The notes: generated from the sequence alone by a model not told the origin. Counted from the stretch's first letter, positions 1 to 14,166 are shown. The stretch is 47,740 nt of DNA from Ignavibacteria bacterium (GCA_026417495.1 JAOADD010000007.1:1-47740); one strand, 5' to 3'. Numbers and translations are program-made.

Positions 1-503
1 CGTGGTTTGTGTTAAGAACTAAACCGAGGAATGAGAAAAAAGTGTATCAACAAATAATTTCTAAAGATATAGAAGTTTTCCTTCCATTATTACAAACAGT
101 TAGAATTTGGTCTGATAGGAAAAAGAAAATATTTGTCCCACTTTTTCCAAGTTATCTTTTTATACATGGAAATGAAGATGAAAGATTAAAAGCAATTCAA
201 GGTACAATAGGAGCAATTGGATATTTAATGTATATGAAAAGACCAGCAATTGTAACAGAGAGAGAAATTGAGAATATTAAAATTTCTTTAAAAGAACCTG
301 AAAGAATAAAAGTAGATAAACTTACAATAAAAGAAGGAGATTTAGTTGAAATAACAAGTGGACCATTTAGAGGCATGACAGGAATAATCATAGAATTAAG
401 AGGTAGTTATAAACTTGTTGTAAATATTATTGAATTAAACGCATCTATAAATATAGAATTAACATATTCAGAGGTTAAATTGCTTAAAACTCTAAAAAAT
501 TAA
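1..503 (+). CDS. NusG/RfaH/UpxY-like transcription antiterminator, 5'-truncated
   Basis: The reading frame is open to the window edge: codons from base 3 give W-F-V before LRTKPRNEKKV, which matches the usual NusG N-terminus (WYVLRTKP...). The true start therefore lies just upstream, and the GTG at 9 is internal. An N-terminal NGN domain (about residues 1-100) is followed by a KOW motif near residues 108-135 (EGDLVEITSGPFRGMTG). Specialised NusG paralogs of this size (RfaH, UpxY) keep RNA polymerase elongating through long polysaccharide operons. Its place directly before sugar-nucleotide genes, 11 bases from the next start, fits that role rather than housekeeping NusG, which normally sits beside ribosomal protein genes. 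The target-operon assignment is inference. Confidence 0.88.
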   Translation, partial: WFVLRTKPRNEKKVYQQIISKDIEVFLPLLQTVRIWSDRKKKIFVPLFPSYLFIHGNEDERLKAIQGTIGAIGYLMYMKRPAIVTEREIENIKISLKEPERIKVDKLTIKEGDLVEITSGPFRGMTGIIIELRGSYKLVVNIIELNASINIELTYSEVKLLKTLKN

Positions 504-514
504 ATTTTTTAACT

Positions 515-1822
515 GTGGACTTAAAAACTAAAATTGAAAAGAACAAATTTGTTGTGGGAGTTATTGGATTGGGATATGTTGGATTACCTCTTGCACTTGA
601 ATTTGCACAAAAGAGAATAAAAGTAATAGGTTTTGACACTGATGAAAGTAAATCTGAGTTTATAAACAAAAGACGAATTTCCTATATCAAGCATATCTCT
701 TCTAATAAGATTAGAGACTGTGTAGAAACTGGTTTCTTTTATGCTACGAATGATTTCTCAAGACTTAAGGATGTCGATATAATTATAATTTGTGTACCAA
801 CCCCATTAAATGCAAATAGAGAGCCAGATTTAAGCTACGTTATTAATTCTGCTAATATTATTGCTAAATATCTGCGAAAAGGACAACTTATATCTTTAGA
901 AAGTACAACTTATCCTGGTACAACAGATGAGGATTTATTACAAATATTTAATAAAACGGGTTTGAAAGTTGGTAAAGATTATTATTTAGTTTTTTCACCC
1001 GAAAGGGAGGACCCGAACAATCCCACTTATACAACTGCAACTATTCCTAAAGTATTAGGAGGAGTAACTACAAAATGTACTGAATTAGCAGTGAAAGTAT
1101 ATGAAAAAGTGATTAATAAAGTTGTTCCTGTTTCTTCCACAAAAGCAGCAGAAGCTACAAAACTTTTAGAAAATATTTACAGAGCAGTGAACATAGCTTT
1201 GGTTAATGAATTAAAAATGGTTTTTGATAGAATGGGTATTGATATTTGGGAAGTAATTGAAGCTGCTTCAACAAAGCCCTTTGGATTTACTCCATTTTAT
1301 CCAGGTCCTGGATTAGGTGGGCATTGCATCCCAATTGATCCGTTCTATTTATCGTGGAAAGCGAGAGAATATGAAATATCTACAAAATTCATTGAATTAG
1401 CAGGTGAAATTAATACTTTTATGCCGCATTATGTGGTTGAAAGAATTATGCATTTTATGAACATTAATAATACCTGCTTGAAAGGTTCAAAAATTCTTAT
1501 TCTTGGTTTATCCTATAAAAAGGATATAGAAGATTTAAGAGAATCTCCATCCTTGAAATTAATAGAGTTACTAGAGAAAGAAGGTGCAATTATTGACTAT
1601 AATGATGAATATACAAAAGAAATTCCTGAATTACGTAAATATAAATTCAAGAAAAAATCGGTACCACTAACAGCTAAAAATATTGCAAAATACGATCTTG
1701 TTTTGTTATCTACTGACCACTCGTATTATGATTATGAATTCATTGCAAAGCATGCGAAAATGATTGTTGATACTCGTAATGCTTTTAAAAATATTAAACA
1801 TAAAAAACTTTATAAAGCTTAA
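515..1822 (+). CDS. wbpA: UDP-N-acetyl-D-glucosamine 6-dehydrogenase (WbpA-type nucleotide-sugar dehydrogenase)
   Basis: The 435-residue protein has the three-part UDP-sugar dehydrogenase layout. The NAD-binding Rossmann motif is VIGLGYVGLPLA (about residues 15-26), followed by ESTTYPGTT and FSPEREDPNN. The catalytic cysteine is in GGHCIPIDP (Cys271). The phrases PGTT, FSPERED and PGPGLGGHCIP resemble the WbpA branch more than UDP-glucose dehydrogenase. It would oxidise C6 of UDP-GlcNAc in two NAD-dependent steps to UDP-GlcNAcA, a precursor for amino-uronic acids in O-antigen or capsule. The start is GTG, 11 bases after the NusG-like gene, and the next gene begins 3 bases after the stop, so co-transcription is likely. 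Substrate choice (GlcNAc or ManNAc) is inferred from motif resemblance. Confidence 0.9.
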   Translation: MDLKTKIEKNKFVVGVIGLGYVGLPLALEFAQKRIKVIGFDTDESKSEFINKRRISYIKHISSNKIRDCVETGFFYATNDFSRLKDVDIIIICVPTPLNANREPDLSYVINSANIIAKYLRKGQLISLESTTYPGTTDEDLLQIFNKTGLKVGKDYYLVFSPEREDPNNPTYTTATIPKVLGGVTTKCTELAVKVYEKVINKVVPVSSTKAAEATKLLENIYRAVNIALVNELKMVFDRMGIDIWEVIEAASTKPFGFTPFYPGPGLGGHCIPIDPFYLSWKAREYEISTKFIELAGEINTFMPHYVVERIMHFMNINNTCLKGSKILILGLSYKKDIEDLRESPSLKLIELLEKEGAIIDYNDEYTKEIPELRKYKFKKKSVPLTAKNIAKYDLVLLSTDHSYYDYEFIAKHAKMIVDTRNAFKNIKHKKLYKA

Positions 1823-1825
1823 ACA

Positions 1826-2962
1826 TTGAAGACAGCATTAATTACAGGAATTACGGGTCAGGACGGTAGTTACCTGACGGAAATTTTACTTGAGAAAGGA
1901 TATATTGTTCATGGTATAATTAGAAGGAGCAGTTCGTTCAATACAGGAAGAATTGATCATCTTTATAACAATCCAGAATTGCTTAACAAAAGACTATTTC
2001 TTCATTATGGTGATGTGACAGACACGAGTAATTTAAATCGTTTGCTGGAGAAAACCAACCCTGATGAAATTTATAACCTTGCTGCTCAAAGTCATGTTAA
2101 AGTATCATTTGAACTACCAGAATATACTACAGAAGTAGATGCAGTAGGGACATTAAGATTTTTAGATGCAATACGAGAGACTGAAATAAAAACAAAATTT
2201 TATCAAGCTTCAACAAGTGAATTGTATGGTAAAGTTAGAGAGATACCTCAAAATGAATTAACTCCATTTTATCCAAGAAGTCCTTATGGTGTAGCAAAAA
2301 TTTATGGATATTGGATTGTAATAAATTATAGAGAAGCTTACAATCTTTTCGCTTGTAATGGAATATTATTTAATCATGAGTCGCCACGGCGTGGAGAAAC
2401 ATTTGTCACGAGAAAAATCACTAGAGCTGCTTCAAGAATATCGTTTGGACTGCAGGATAAACTACTTTTAGGAAATCTTGATGCAAAAAGAGACTGGGGA
2501 TATGCTCCGGAATTTTGTGAAGGTATGTGGTTGATGTTACAGCAGGAAACACCTGAAGATTATGTACTTGCAACTGGTGAGACGCATTCTGTCCGGGAAT
2601 TTGTTGAATTAACTTTTAAATGGTTAGGTGTTCTAATAGAGTGGAAAGGAAAGGGAACTGAAGAAAAAGGTATAATTAGATCTTTCGATGTTGATAGATT
2701 TATTTCTTTAATGGATAAAGTTCCTGAAAAAAAATTATCAAAAGGTATTACAAAGAAAGAAATACTTGAAAATCTTAAAATTGGCAAAGAAATTGTAGGT
2801 GTTTCTCCAACATATTTCAGACCAACGGAAGTAGAATTATTAATTGGTGATTCTAGAAAAGCAAAGGAGAAGCTCGGATGGGAAGCAAAAGTAAAATTCC
2901 ATCAACTTGTCGAAATAATGATTGAAGCTGATTTTAAAAAAATATTAACAAGAGGTTTTTAA
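1826..2962 (+). CDS. gmd: GDP-mannose 4,6-dehydratase
   Basis: This is an extended SDR enzyme of 378 residues, about the family length of 350-380. The N-terminus [18 protein letters not shown] carries the NADP-binding GxxGxxG motif, followed by the [15 protein letters not shown] segment typical of Gmd. Catalytic positions are in TSELYGKV and the YxxxK of [23 protein letters not shown] and [12 protein letters not shown] are also Gmd signatures. It converts GDP-mannose to GDP-4-keto-6-deoxymannose, the branch point to GDP-fucose, GDP-rhamnose and GDP-perosamine. The start is TTG, 3 bases after the previous stop. Fcl, which would make GDP-fucose from this product, is encoded at 42309-43247 instead of next door. 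Confidence 0.95.
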   Translation: MKTALITGITGQDGSYLTEILLEKGYIVHGIIRRSSSFNTGRIDHLYNNPELLNKRLFLHYGDVTDTSNLNRLLEKTNPDEIYNLAAQSHVKVSFELPEYTTEVDAVGTLRFLDAIRETEIKTKFYQASTSELYGKVREIPQNELTPFYPRSPYGVAKIYGYWIVINYREAYNLFACNGILFNHESPRRGETFVTRKITRAASRISFGLQDKLLLGNLDAKRDWGYAPEFCEGMWLMLQQETPEDYVLATGETHSVREFVELTFKWLGVLIEWKGKGTEEKGIIRSFDVDRFISLMDKVPEKKLSKGITKKEILENLKIGKEIVGVSPTYFRPTEVELLIGDSRKAKEKLGWEAKVKFHQLVEIMIEADFKKILTRGF

Positions 2963-2966
2963 AAAT

Positions 2967-4061
2967 ATCAAAAAAAATATCCAAATACCGATAACAAAAC
3001 CCTTTTTTACAAAAGAATATATTTCCATTAGAAAGATTCTGAACTCGGGATGGATTATGCAAGGTCCAAGGGTTGAAGAGTTTGAAAATTTGCTAAAAGA
3101 ATACACTGGTGCTAAATATGCAGTAGCTGTATCAAGTGGTACTTCTGCTTTACATTTATCTATGATAGTAGCTGGAATTAAAGATGGGGATGAAGTAATT
3201 TGTCCATCCTTAAGTTTTATTGCTACTGCAAATTCAATAAAGTTTGTAAATGCAAAACCTGTTTTTTGTGATGTTTCCAAGCATGGTTTGAATATTACAC
3301 CGCGTAATGCTGAAAACTTAATAACAAAAAGAACAAAAGCAATACTCATAGTCCATCAAATCGGAATTCCATGCGATATAAAAGGTTTCAAAGAATTATG
3401 CAACAGGAAAAATCTTATTTTAATTGAAGATGCTGCTTGTGCTTTAGGTTCGGAGTATTACAACAATAAAATTGGACATGATTCATTTTTAACTTGTTTT
3501 TCTTTTCATCCAAGAAAGATTATTACCACGGGGGAAGGTGGAGCAATATTAACAAATAATAAAGAAATTTATTTAAGGCTGAAACGTTTAAGAAACCATG
3601 GCTTTCAAGAACAGCAGTTTTTAGAAACTGGATATAATTATAGAATGACGGACATTCAAGCAGCTATAGGAATTGAACAGTTGAAAAAAATTGAAAAGTT
3701 AATTGAAGAAAGAAGAAAAGTAGCAGAATTATATAATATGGCTTTCATTTCTGATGAAAGGTTTAAACTAATTAGTACCTTACCAAATAGCAAAACAAAT
3801 TATCAATCTTATTGTCTTTACATAAATTCTGAGGTTGGAATTAATGCAAAAAATTTACTTTCGTATTTAAATAATAAAGGTATCTATGCAAAAGGAGGTA
3901 TTACTGAAATTCATAAACAGAAATCATTTAAAGAATACAATAAACTGGAACTACCAAATACTTCAGATATGGCAAAAAATTCCATACTTTTGCCTATATA
4001 TTATCCTATGAATAAATATGAAGTAAAATATATCATAAAAGAAATTTTAAAATTTAAATGA
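2967..4061 (+). CDS. DegT/DnrJ/EryC1 family PLP sugar aminotransferase with apparent non-AUG start
   Basis: This is a PLP-dependent sugar aminotransferase of the DegT/ArnB type. VSSGTSALHL binds the cofactor phosphate, IEDAACALGS holds the PLP-binding Asp, and the Schiff-base Lys is in FHPRKIITTGEGG (codon 3516-3518). The family N-terminus (IPITKPFFTKEY...SGWIMQGP) is encoded in frame upstream of the first ATG at 3057, yet no ATG, GTG or TTG occurs between the in-frame stop at 2946 and that ATG. ATC at 2967 would give MKKNIQIPITKPFF and lies 11 bases after AAGAGG, so it is placed here as the best guess; ATC at 2979 is an alternative. Lying directly after gmd, it could aminate a GDP-4-keto sugar (perosamine-like), but the substrate is not shown. 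Confidence 0.85.
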   Translation: MKKNIQIPITKPFFTKEYISIRKILNSGWIMQGPRVEEFENLLKEYTGAKYAVAVSSGTSALHLSMIVAGIKDGDEVICPSLSFIATANSIKFVNAKPVFCDVSKHGLNITPRNAENLITKRTKAILIVHQIGIPCDIKGFKELCNRKNLILIEDAACALGSEYYNNKIGHDSFLTCFSFHPRKIITTGEGGAILTNNKEIYLRLKRLRNHGFQEQQFLETGYNYRMTDIQAAIGIEQLKKIEKLIEERRKVAELYNMAFISDERFKLISTLPNSKTNYQSYCLYINSEVGINAKNLLSYLNNKGIYAKGGITEIHKQKSFKEYNKLELPNTSDMAKNSILLPIYYPMNKYEVKYIIKEILKFK

Positions 4062-4068
4062 GAAAAAA

Positions 4069-5256
4069 ATGAAAGTACCGTTGCTTGATTTAAAAGCTCA
4101 ATTTAACACAATAAGAGAAGAAATCAAGAATAAATTGAATGAGGTAATTGAATCTCAATACTTTATTCTTGGTAAAGAAGTACAGGATCTTGAAAAGAAG
4201 ATTGCTGAATATGTTGGAACAAAATATGCAGTGGGCGTATCTTCTGGTACAGACGCTCTTTTAATATCTTTAATGGCAATTGATTTAAAACCTGGTGATG
4301 AGGTAATATTACCATCGTATTCTTTTTTTGCGACTGCTGGTGTTGTTGCAAGAATGAATGCTATTCCTGTATTTGCTGATATTAATCCATATACCTTTAA
4401 TATAAATCCGCTTGACATTGAGAAAAGGATTACTGAAAAAACTCGAGCAATAATCCCAGTTCATCTATACGGACAAAGTTGTGAAATGAATGAAATTATT
4501 AATATTGCTAAGAAATATAATTTAAAAATAATTGAAGATGCTGCACAAGCTATTGGGACGCAGTACAAAAATGGTGTAAAAGTAGGTGCATTAGGGGATA
4601 TTGGTTGTTTCTCGTTCTTCCCAAGTAAAAATCTTGGTTGCTTTGGTGACGGAGGAATAGTTACGACAAATAATGATGAACTTAGTGAAAAATTGAAAAT
4701 TCTAAGAGTTCATGGAAGTAAACCTAAATATTACCATAAAATCATAGGTGGAAATTTTAGATTAGACGAAATTCAAGCTGCAGTCTTAAATGTTAAATTC
4801 CCATACCTTGACAAATGGTCTGCAAAGAGAAGGGAAAATGCAGAGTTATATACTCGATTATTTATCGAAGCTGGATTATCTGAGCAGGAAGGTAAGCTAA
4901 TTTACGATGAGAAAAATACAGTATTATTACCTAAAGCAATGTATAAAGGTTATAAAGATTCCAACGGTAATGAGATAACTAATTACCATATTTATAATCA
5001 ATATGTAATTCGTATTCAAGAAAGGGATGCATTAAAGAAATATCTTGCTGAGAATGAAATAGGTACAGAAATATATTATCCTGTACCATTTCATAGACAA
5101 GAATGTTTTAGATACTTAAATTGTGATTTGAATTCATATCCTATATCTGATGATTCTGCTAACTCTTCTCTAGCATTACCAATATACCCTGAACTATCTT
5201 ATGAACAAATTCATTATGTAGTCCAGAAGATATCTGATTTCTATTTTAAGAATTAA
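4069..5256 (+). CDS. DegT/WbpE-like UDP-sugar aminotransferase
   Basis: A second PLP-dependent DegT-family aminotransferase, 395 residues. It starts VPLLDLKAQFNTI, has VSSGTDALLISL and IEDAAQAIGTQY, and the Schiff-base lysine is in FFPSKNLGCFGDGG (Lys187). That last string resembles WbpE, the 3-oxo-UDP-GlcNAcA aminotransferase that acts after WbpA and WbpB, so it likely aminates the product line of the dehydrogenase at 515-1822. It is about 35 residues longer than typical WbpE because of an insertion around residues 275-305. ATG start, 7 bases after the previous gene. No WbpB or WbpD homolog is visible here; they would have to lie upstream of the window or elsewhere. Confidence 0.88.
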   Translation: MKVPLLDLKAQFNTIREEIKNKLNEVIESQYFILGKEVQDLEKKIAEYVGTKYAVGVSSGTDALLISLMAIDLKPGDEVILPSYSFFATAGVVARMNAIPVFADINPYTFNINPLDIEKRITEKTRAIIPVHLYGQSCEMNEIINIAKKYNLKIIEDAAQAIGTQYKNGVKVGALGDIGCFSFFPSKNLGCFGDGGIVTTNNDELSEKLKILRVHGSKPKYYHKIIGGNFRLDEIQAAVLNVKFPYLDKWSAKRRENAELYTRLFIEAGLSEQEGKLIYDEKNTVLLPKAMYKGYKDSNGNEITNYHIYNQYVIRIQERDALKKYLAENEIGTEIYYPVPFHRQECFRYLNCDLNSYPISDDSANSSLALPIYPELSYEQIHYVVQKISDFYFKN

Positions 5257-5478
5257 CGAAATTGTTATTTTTTATTTGATTTCTAAAAAGTTTTAACTTA
5301 GGATAGTAAACTTCATTTAAATTTTTTTCTTTTTCAAAATTTTCTTAAATACAACAAATAAGATATTTTCGGAATATTGATAAATAATTTATTTATTAAA
5401 ATTTTTTGGGTTTTAAAAATTATATTGCTTTTTAATTTTTAATTTTTTTATATTATAACAAGAAAAGTAAAAATTATC

Positions 5479-5496
5479 CCTTATTAAAAAATAAGG
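5479..5496 (+). promoter_or_regulatory. Hairpin overlapping the ribosome binding site of the barrel gene
   Basis: CCTTATT (5479-5485) and AATAAGG (5490-5496) form a perfect 7-bp stem with an AAAA loop. The right arm includes most of the AAGGAG Shine-Dalgarno (5493-5498) that precedes the ATG at 5507, so folding would hide the ribosome site. The structure is visible; a role in translation control is inferred. Confidence 0.4.
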
Positions 5497-5506
5497 AGTA
5501 AGTATT

Positions 5507-6223
5507 ATGAATAAAATCAATTACCTTTTAATTGGAGTGTTTATTGTCTTGATTTTTTTATCCAAAGCTTTTAGTCAAGGATATACACCACCTATGTTTA
5601 CTTTAGGGGTTACTGCTGAGGGGAGTTTTGCAATGCATGATGCATATGGTACAAATTTTCATGATTCTCTACGCACTTACGGTATGATGTGGGGTAGGGG
5701 AGTTGGTATACACATAAAGTTTGGCATTGGTACAAGGAAAAATCATAGAATCGTATTGATGGGGACTTATAATAAGTTTATAAATTCTGGTAGTGCTTCA
5801 AAATCTTTTATAGAGCCCAACCCTAAAGCGGGGAGACGTACTAATTATAATATATGGACTGTTATGTTAGGATATGAATATTGTTTTAACTCTAGATGTA
5901 GAAATAAGCAATTCCTTGGATGTGGTGTAACTGGAAATTTAATTAATGCCCAACCTGGTGCTATTGATTTTGACGACGCTTATAGGTTAGGTATTTATGC
6001 AAATGCAGGATATGAACTCGTGTTAGATCCCAAATTCAAGACTGGGATATTCATAGGGCTTAAATATAATTTAGCTAATATTATTGGGCATGAAAATGGT
6101 CCAAGGAAAATGAATGATGGGACAGGGTCTCCAGGAATTGGATTCTGGAGAAGATTTGGATATATTAGTTTGAATCTTGGTTTTAATTTCTACACGGGGA
6201 CAAAGATGATTAAAAAATATTAA
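5507..6223 (+). CDS. Predicted outer-membrane beta-barrel protein
   Basis: The 238-residue protein starts with a clear Sec signal peptide (MNKINYLLIGVFIVLIFLS, cleavage likely after KAFSQ). The mature part is rich in aromatic and glycine residues in alternating strands (for example GVGIHIKFGIG, WTVMLGYEYCF, FIGLKYNLANI) and ends in a short amphipathic strand (YISLNLGFNFYTG). This is the look of a small outer-membrane barrel of the OmpA/PorT-like size class, but no named family is recognised. AAGGAG lies 8 bases before the ATG, within a small hairpin. About 250 bases of AT-rich DNA separate it from the polysaccharide genes, so it probably has its own promoter. Its stop lies 5 bases from the end of the convergent MetH-like gene. 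Confidence 0.7.
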   Translation: MNKINYLLIGVFIVLIFLSKAFSQGYTPPMFTLGVTAEGSFAMHDAYGTNFHDSLRTYGMMWGRGVGIHIKFGIGTRKNHRIVLMGTYNKFINSGSASKSFIEPNPKAGRRTNYNIWTVMLGYEYCFNSRCRNKQFLGCGVTGNLINAQPGAIDFDDAYRLGIYANAGYELVLDPKFKTGIFIGLKYNLANIIGHENGPRKMNDGTGSPGIGFWRRFGYISLNLGFNFYTGTKMIKKY

Positions 6224-6228
6224 TTTAT

Positions 6229-7985
6229 TCAATTTACTGAAAAATATCGTGCGTCTTCTCTGTAAACAATGAGGGCATTTGTAGATTCTTCAGGTATCAT
6301 CTGAAATTGTTCAGTAAGTTCAATTCCGATTCTTTCAGGTCTTAATATTTCAAATAATATTTTTGTGTTTTCTAATTCGGGACAGGATGGATATCCGAAA
6401 GAATATCTTTTACCTAGATATGAGTATTTTTTGGGGAATCGAGAAATTATTTTTTCTATGGTTTCTATTTTGAGTTCTTTTATTATTAATGTATGAATAT
6501 ATTCTGCTAATGCTTCTGTATATTCAACAGCTAAACCATGAAAATATAAATATTCACTAAATTTGTTTTGATTGTAAAACTCTTTTGCATATTTAGAAGC
6601 TAAATCTCCAATTGTTACTATCTGCATTGGAATTACATCAATCACATCAGTATTCTTCGGTTTAAAAAAGTCACTCAAGCAAAGGTATTCTCCACTTTTT
6701 TGTCTTGTAAATTTTATACGCTTCCACTCTACAAGTTCATGCAATTTAAAAAGTGAAATAGAGCTATTTTTAATTTGCCAAGAAGAGAATAGTTCATTTT
6801 CATTTAAAGCAATTGGTTTATATATTATCAAGTCATCCCCATCAGATTGGCATGGGTAATATCCGTAAATTGCTTTTGGTATGAATAAGTTTTCTTTTAA
6901 TATAAAAGATTTTAATTCATTAAATTTAGGCTTTGCTATATTTTCAATAATATTTTTATGTTCTTCTTCTGATATATCTTTTCTTTTGTAATAATTCCAT
7001 CTACCTGCAAATAAGACTTTCTGATCAATATATTCAAAAATCTCTTCCACATTGATATTTGATAATATCCTACAGCCCCAAAATGGAGGTTTTGGTATTT
7101 TATATTCAACTTTCAACCTTTGCTCTATAATTTCTTCTTTTTTAGCAGTTGAATTTATTATTTTTCTTGGGAAATAAGTATTATTTTCAACGGTAGTTTT
7201 TTTATAAATACTTTGTTTATAATCGTTATTAATTATGTTTCTATTTAATTCTTTTATCTCACTCATATATCTCAAACCATCAAAAGCATCTTTTGCATAG
7301 AAGACGAGACCATTATATAAATTTTGTAGTTCGCTTTCAACATACCTCTTTGTTAAAGCAGCACCCCCCAAAATAACAGGTACACTTAAATTGCGTTTAT
7401 TTAATATTTCTAAGTTTTCTTTCATAACAAGAGTGGATTTTACAAGTAATCCGCTCATTCCAATAGCATCAGCTTTATATTCAAGGTAAGCATCAATCAT
7501 CTTTTCCAAAGGACATTTTATACCGAGATTTATTACTCTGTAGCCATTATTTGTCAAAATAATATCTACAAGATTTTTTCCTATGTCATGTACATCTCCT
7601 TTAACTGTAGCGAGAATCAGAGTCCCTTTATATATTGGTTCTTGGTTTTTATCAATGAATTGTTCAAGAAATTCTACTGCAAACTTCATACATTCTGCAG
7701 ATTGTAAGACAAAAGGTAACTGCATTTTTCCTGATCCAAAAAGTTCACCAACAATTTTCATACCAGTTAAGAGTATATCATTAATAATTTCTAAAGGTGA
7801 ATAAATTTTTAGGGCATTAGTTAAATTTTTTTCAAGATTTGTTTTATTACCCTCAACAATTTGGTTTATTAATATTTTATCTATTGGGGATAGAGTTGTT
7901 TCTCTTTCATGTGATACAAAATCCTCGGAGATTCCTTTGTTTTTAAAATATTCTATTAATTCTTCAAGGGGATCGTATATACATT

Positions 7986-8001
<16 letters not shown>
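6229..8001 (-). CDS. Cobalamin-binding and activation half of methionine synthase (stand-alone)
   Basis: The 590 residues match only the C-terminal half of MetH. A cap helical domain (about 35-115, with MKIVGELFGSGKMQLPFVLQ) is followed by the B12 domain with DVHDIGKN near residue 139, whose His is the lower cobalt ligand, and SGLLVKSTLVMKENL. The C-terminal AdoMet reactivation domain (about 300-590) has RYSFGYPSCPELE and RPERIGIELTEQFQM. The homocysteine- and folate-binding domains of full MetH (about 1,200 residues) are absent, and the gene before it is a P-type ATPase, so this is not a frameshifted remnant beside its other half. It probably works with separately encoded N-terminal modules. 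Its start overlaps the ATPase gene by 16 bases, which suggests translational coupling. Confidence 0.87.
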
Positions 8002-12822
<4,821 letters not shown>

Positions 12823-12824
12823 TT

Positions 12825-13514
12825 TTAAATTACAATCTCGTTAAAGTTCTTTATTATTATCTCCTGTATTTTTTTAATTAACATTTTGTCTTTGCTAAAT
12901 TCAATAGGTCTATCTATTTTCACTTTTACTGTACCTGATTTTATTTTACTTGTTCCTCTTGGTAAAATTTCATAGGAACCTTTTATCGTTACGGGGACAA
13001 GGTTACATTTTGCTTCTTCTGCTATTATTGTTAAACCTTTTTTGAATTCATGTATTGCACCATCGCTGCTTCTAGTTCCTTCTGGAAATATAACTAATGA
13101 TAATCCTTTCTTTAATAGTTTTGATGCTTTTTTAAGTGATTTTATTGCATCTCGCACATCACTTCTATCTATTGGTATATATCCTGCTAAATACATTGCC
13201 CATCCGAACAATGGTATTTTATTAATACTCTTTTTATATACAAACCTAATGTTGCCAGGTAATGCTTTCATCAATATTGGTATATCCATATAACTCTGAT
13301 GATTGCTAATATATAGGTATGATTCTTTAGTCGGTAAATTCTCTTCACCTTCAGTAATTACTTTTATACCACTAATTAGTAAAATTAAATTTCCAAAAAT
13401 TTTATAAAGTATATAAACGATTTTACCTTTATAATTAAAAATTGATAATATAACTGTTGCTATAGAAATAAACAAAACTACAAAAAGAATTCCTGTTATT
13501 CTTAATATATACAC
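12825..13514 (-). CDS. plsC: 1-acyl-sn-glycerol-3-phosphate acyltransferase (PlsC family)
   Basis: The 229-residue membrane-anchored acyltransferase has an N-terminal hydrophobic helix (about residues 3-27) and the HX4D catalytic motif in NHQSYMD (His72, Asp77). The second substrate motif is FPEGTRS (about 143-149), and VPVTIKGS is block IV. It would transfer an acyl chain to lysophosphatidic acid to form phosphatidic acid at the inner membrane. It sits 6 bases after the isochorismatase-like gene and 2 bases before kdsB, so an envelope-lipid role fits. A role in acylating another lipid cannot be excluded, as the PlsC family is broad. Confidence 0.9.
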   Translation of the reverse strand: MYILRITGILFVVLFISIATVILSIFNYKGKIVYILYKIFGNLILLISGIKVITEGEENLPTKESYLYISNHQSYMDIPILMKALPGNIRFVYKKSINKIPLFGWAMYLAGYIPIDRSDVRDAIKSLKKASKLLKKGLSLVIFPEGTRSSDGAIHEFKKGLTIIAEEAKCNLVPVTIKGSYEILPRGTSKIKSGTVKVKIDRPIEFSKDKMLIKKIQEIIIKNFNEIVI

Positions 13515-13520
13515 AGTTTA

Positions 13521-14066
13521 TTATTTAACTATACGAGAAATAGTCTTAAATTCTTCAGTCCCTGAGTACTCTAACATTTCAAAAAGTATTGATTCATAAG
13601 TTGTTATTATAGCTCCTTCATCTCGCATTCTTTTTATAGCTGTTCTTTTATCGTTCAAATTTCTTGAAGAAACGCAGTCTTCAATGACAACAACAATATA
13701 ACCTTTATCAAGTAGGTCTAAAACTGTTTGTAAAACGCATACATGTGACTCAATTCCTGTAATTATAACAGTATTTTTCCCTGATTCTTTCAACTTATTT
13801 TCAAAAGTATCTATACCACAACAACTAAAGGACATTTTCTCAAGAGGTTGATATTGACTTTCCAAACATTCCTTAACAGATTCAATTGTACTTCCTAACC
13901 CTTTAGTGTACTGTTCAGTAACTAAAATTTCTACCCCAAGTACTTTTAATCCTTTAATTAATTTACATAACTTTTCTTCTAAAATTTTATTTTCAGAAAT
14001 TACTGGGAATATTTTCTCTTGAACATCAATAACAACTGCAACAGAATTTTTTCTTCTTATTCTCAT
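13521..14066 (-). CDS. Isochorismatase-family cysteine hydrolase
   Basis: The 181-residue alpha/beta hydrolase of the isochorismatase/nicotinamidase superfamily has the full triad: Asp14 in VVIDVQEK, Lys77 in LEKMSF and Cys110 in GIESHVCVLQT, the last forming the usual cis-peptide and nucleophile region. The general layout resembles YcaC-like hydrolases. Substrate is not predictable: isochorismatase, nicotinamidase and N-carbamoyl amidase all share this fold, and no metal-binding DxH motif of nicotinamidase is seen. It is the first gene of the minus-strand operon ending at 6229 and diverges from the sodium symporter gene. Confidence 0.88.
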   Translation of the reverse strand: MRIRRKNSVAVVIDVQEKIFPVISENKILEEKLCKLIKGLKVLGVEILVTEQYTKGLGSTIESVKECLESQYQPLEKMSFSCCGIDTFENKLKESGKNTVIITGIESHVCVLQTVLDLLDKGYIVVVIEDCVSSRNLNDKRTAIKRMRDEGAIITTYESILFEMLEYSGTEEFKTISRIVK

Positions 14067-14088
14067 ATCTAAGTATTAGTTTAATAAA

Positions 14089-14166
14089 CAAAATTAAATA
14101 ATTTTTAAAATAAATACTTTGGTAAAATGAATTACTTTTAACATTTTAATAAATTATGTATTTTTG
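14089..14166. promoter_or_regulatory. Candidate divergent promoter elements (weak)
   Basis: In the 145-base gap between the divergent hydrolase operon and the symporter gene, TATTTTTG (14159-14166, plus strand) and the minus-strand TAATTTTG (complement of 14089-14096) both fit the Bacteroidetes -7 consensus TAnnTTTG. Neither has a clear TTTG element 19-21 bases upstream. In AT-rich DNA such octamers arise easily, so this is tentative. Confidence 0.25.

Noticed and set aside
9-11. GTG at base 9 as the start of the NusG-like gene
   Set aside because: The two preceding codons give W-F, part of the conserved W(Y/F)VLRTKP start, so the gene continues to the left of the window.
3039-3057. CTG at 3039 or ATG at 3057 as the real aminotransferase start
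   Set aside because: Either would remove the conserved IPITKPFF segment, which is clearly encoded just upstream in frame.
5345-5420. Short inverted repeat ATATT ... AATAT near 5370 and TATATTG near 5421 as terminator or promoter
   Set aside because: The stem is only 5 AT pairs with no T run, and the -33/-7 spacing is 12 bases, far from the 20 seen at better promoters.
13660-13815. CC-rich region in the isochorismatase-like gene as a metal-binding nicotinamidase site
   Set aside because: The DxH metal triad of nicotinamidases is absent, so only the general superfamily assignment was kept.
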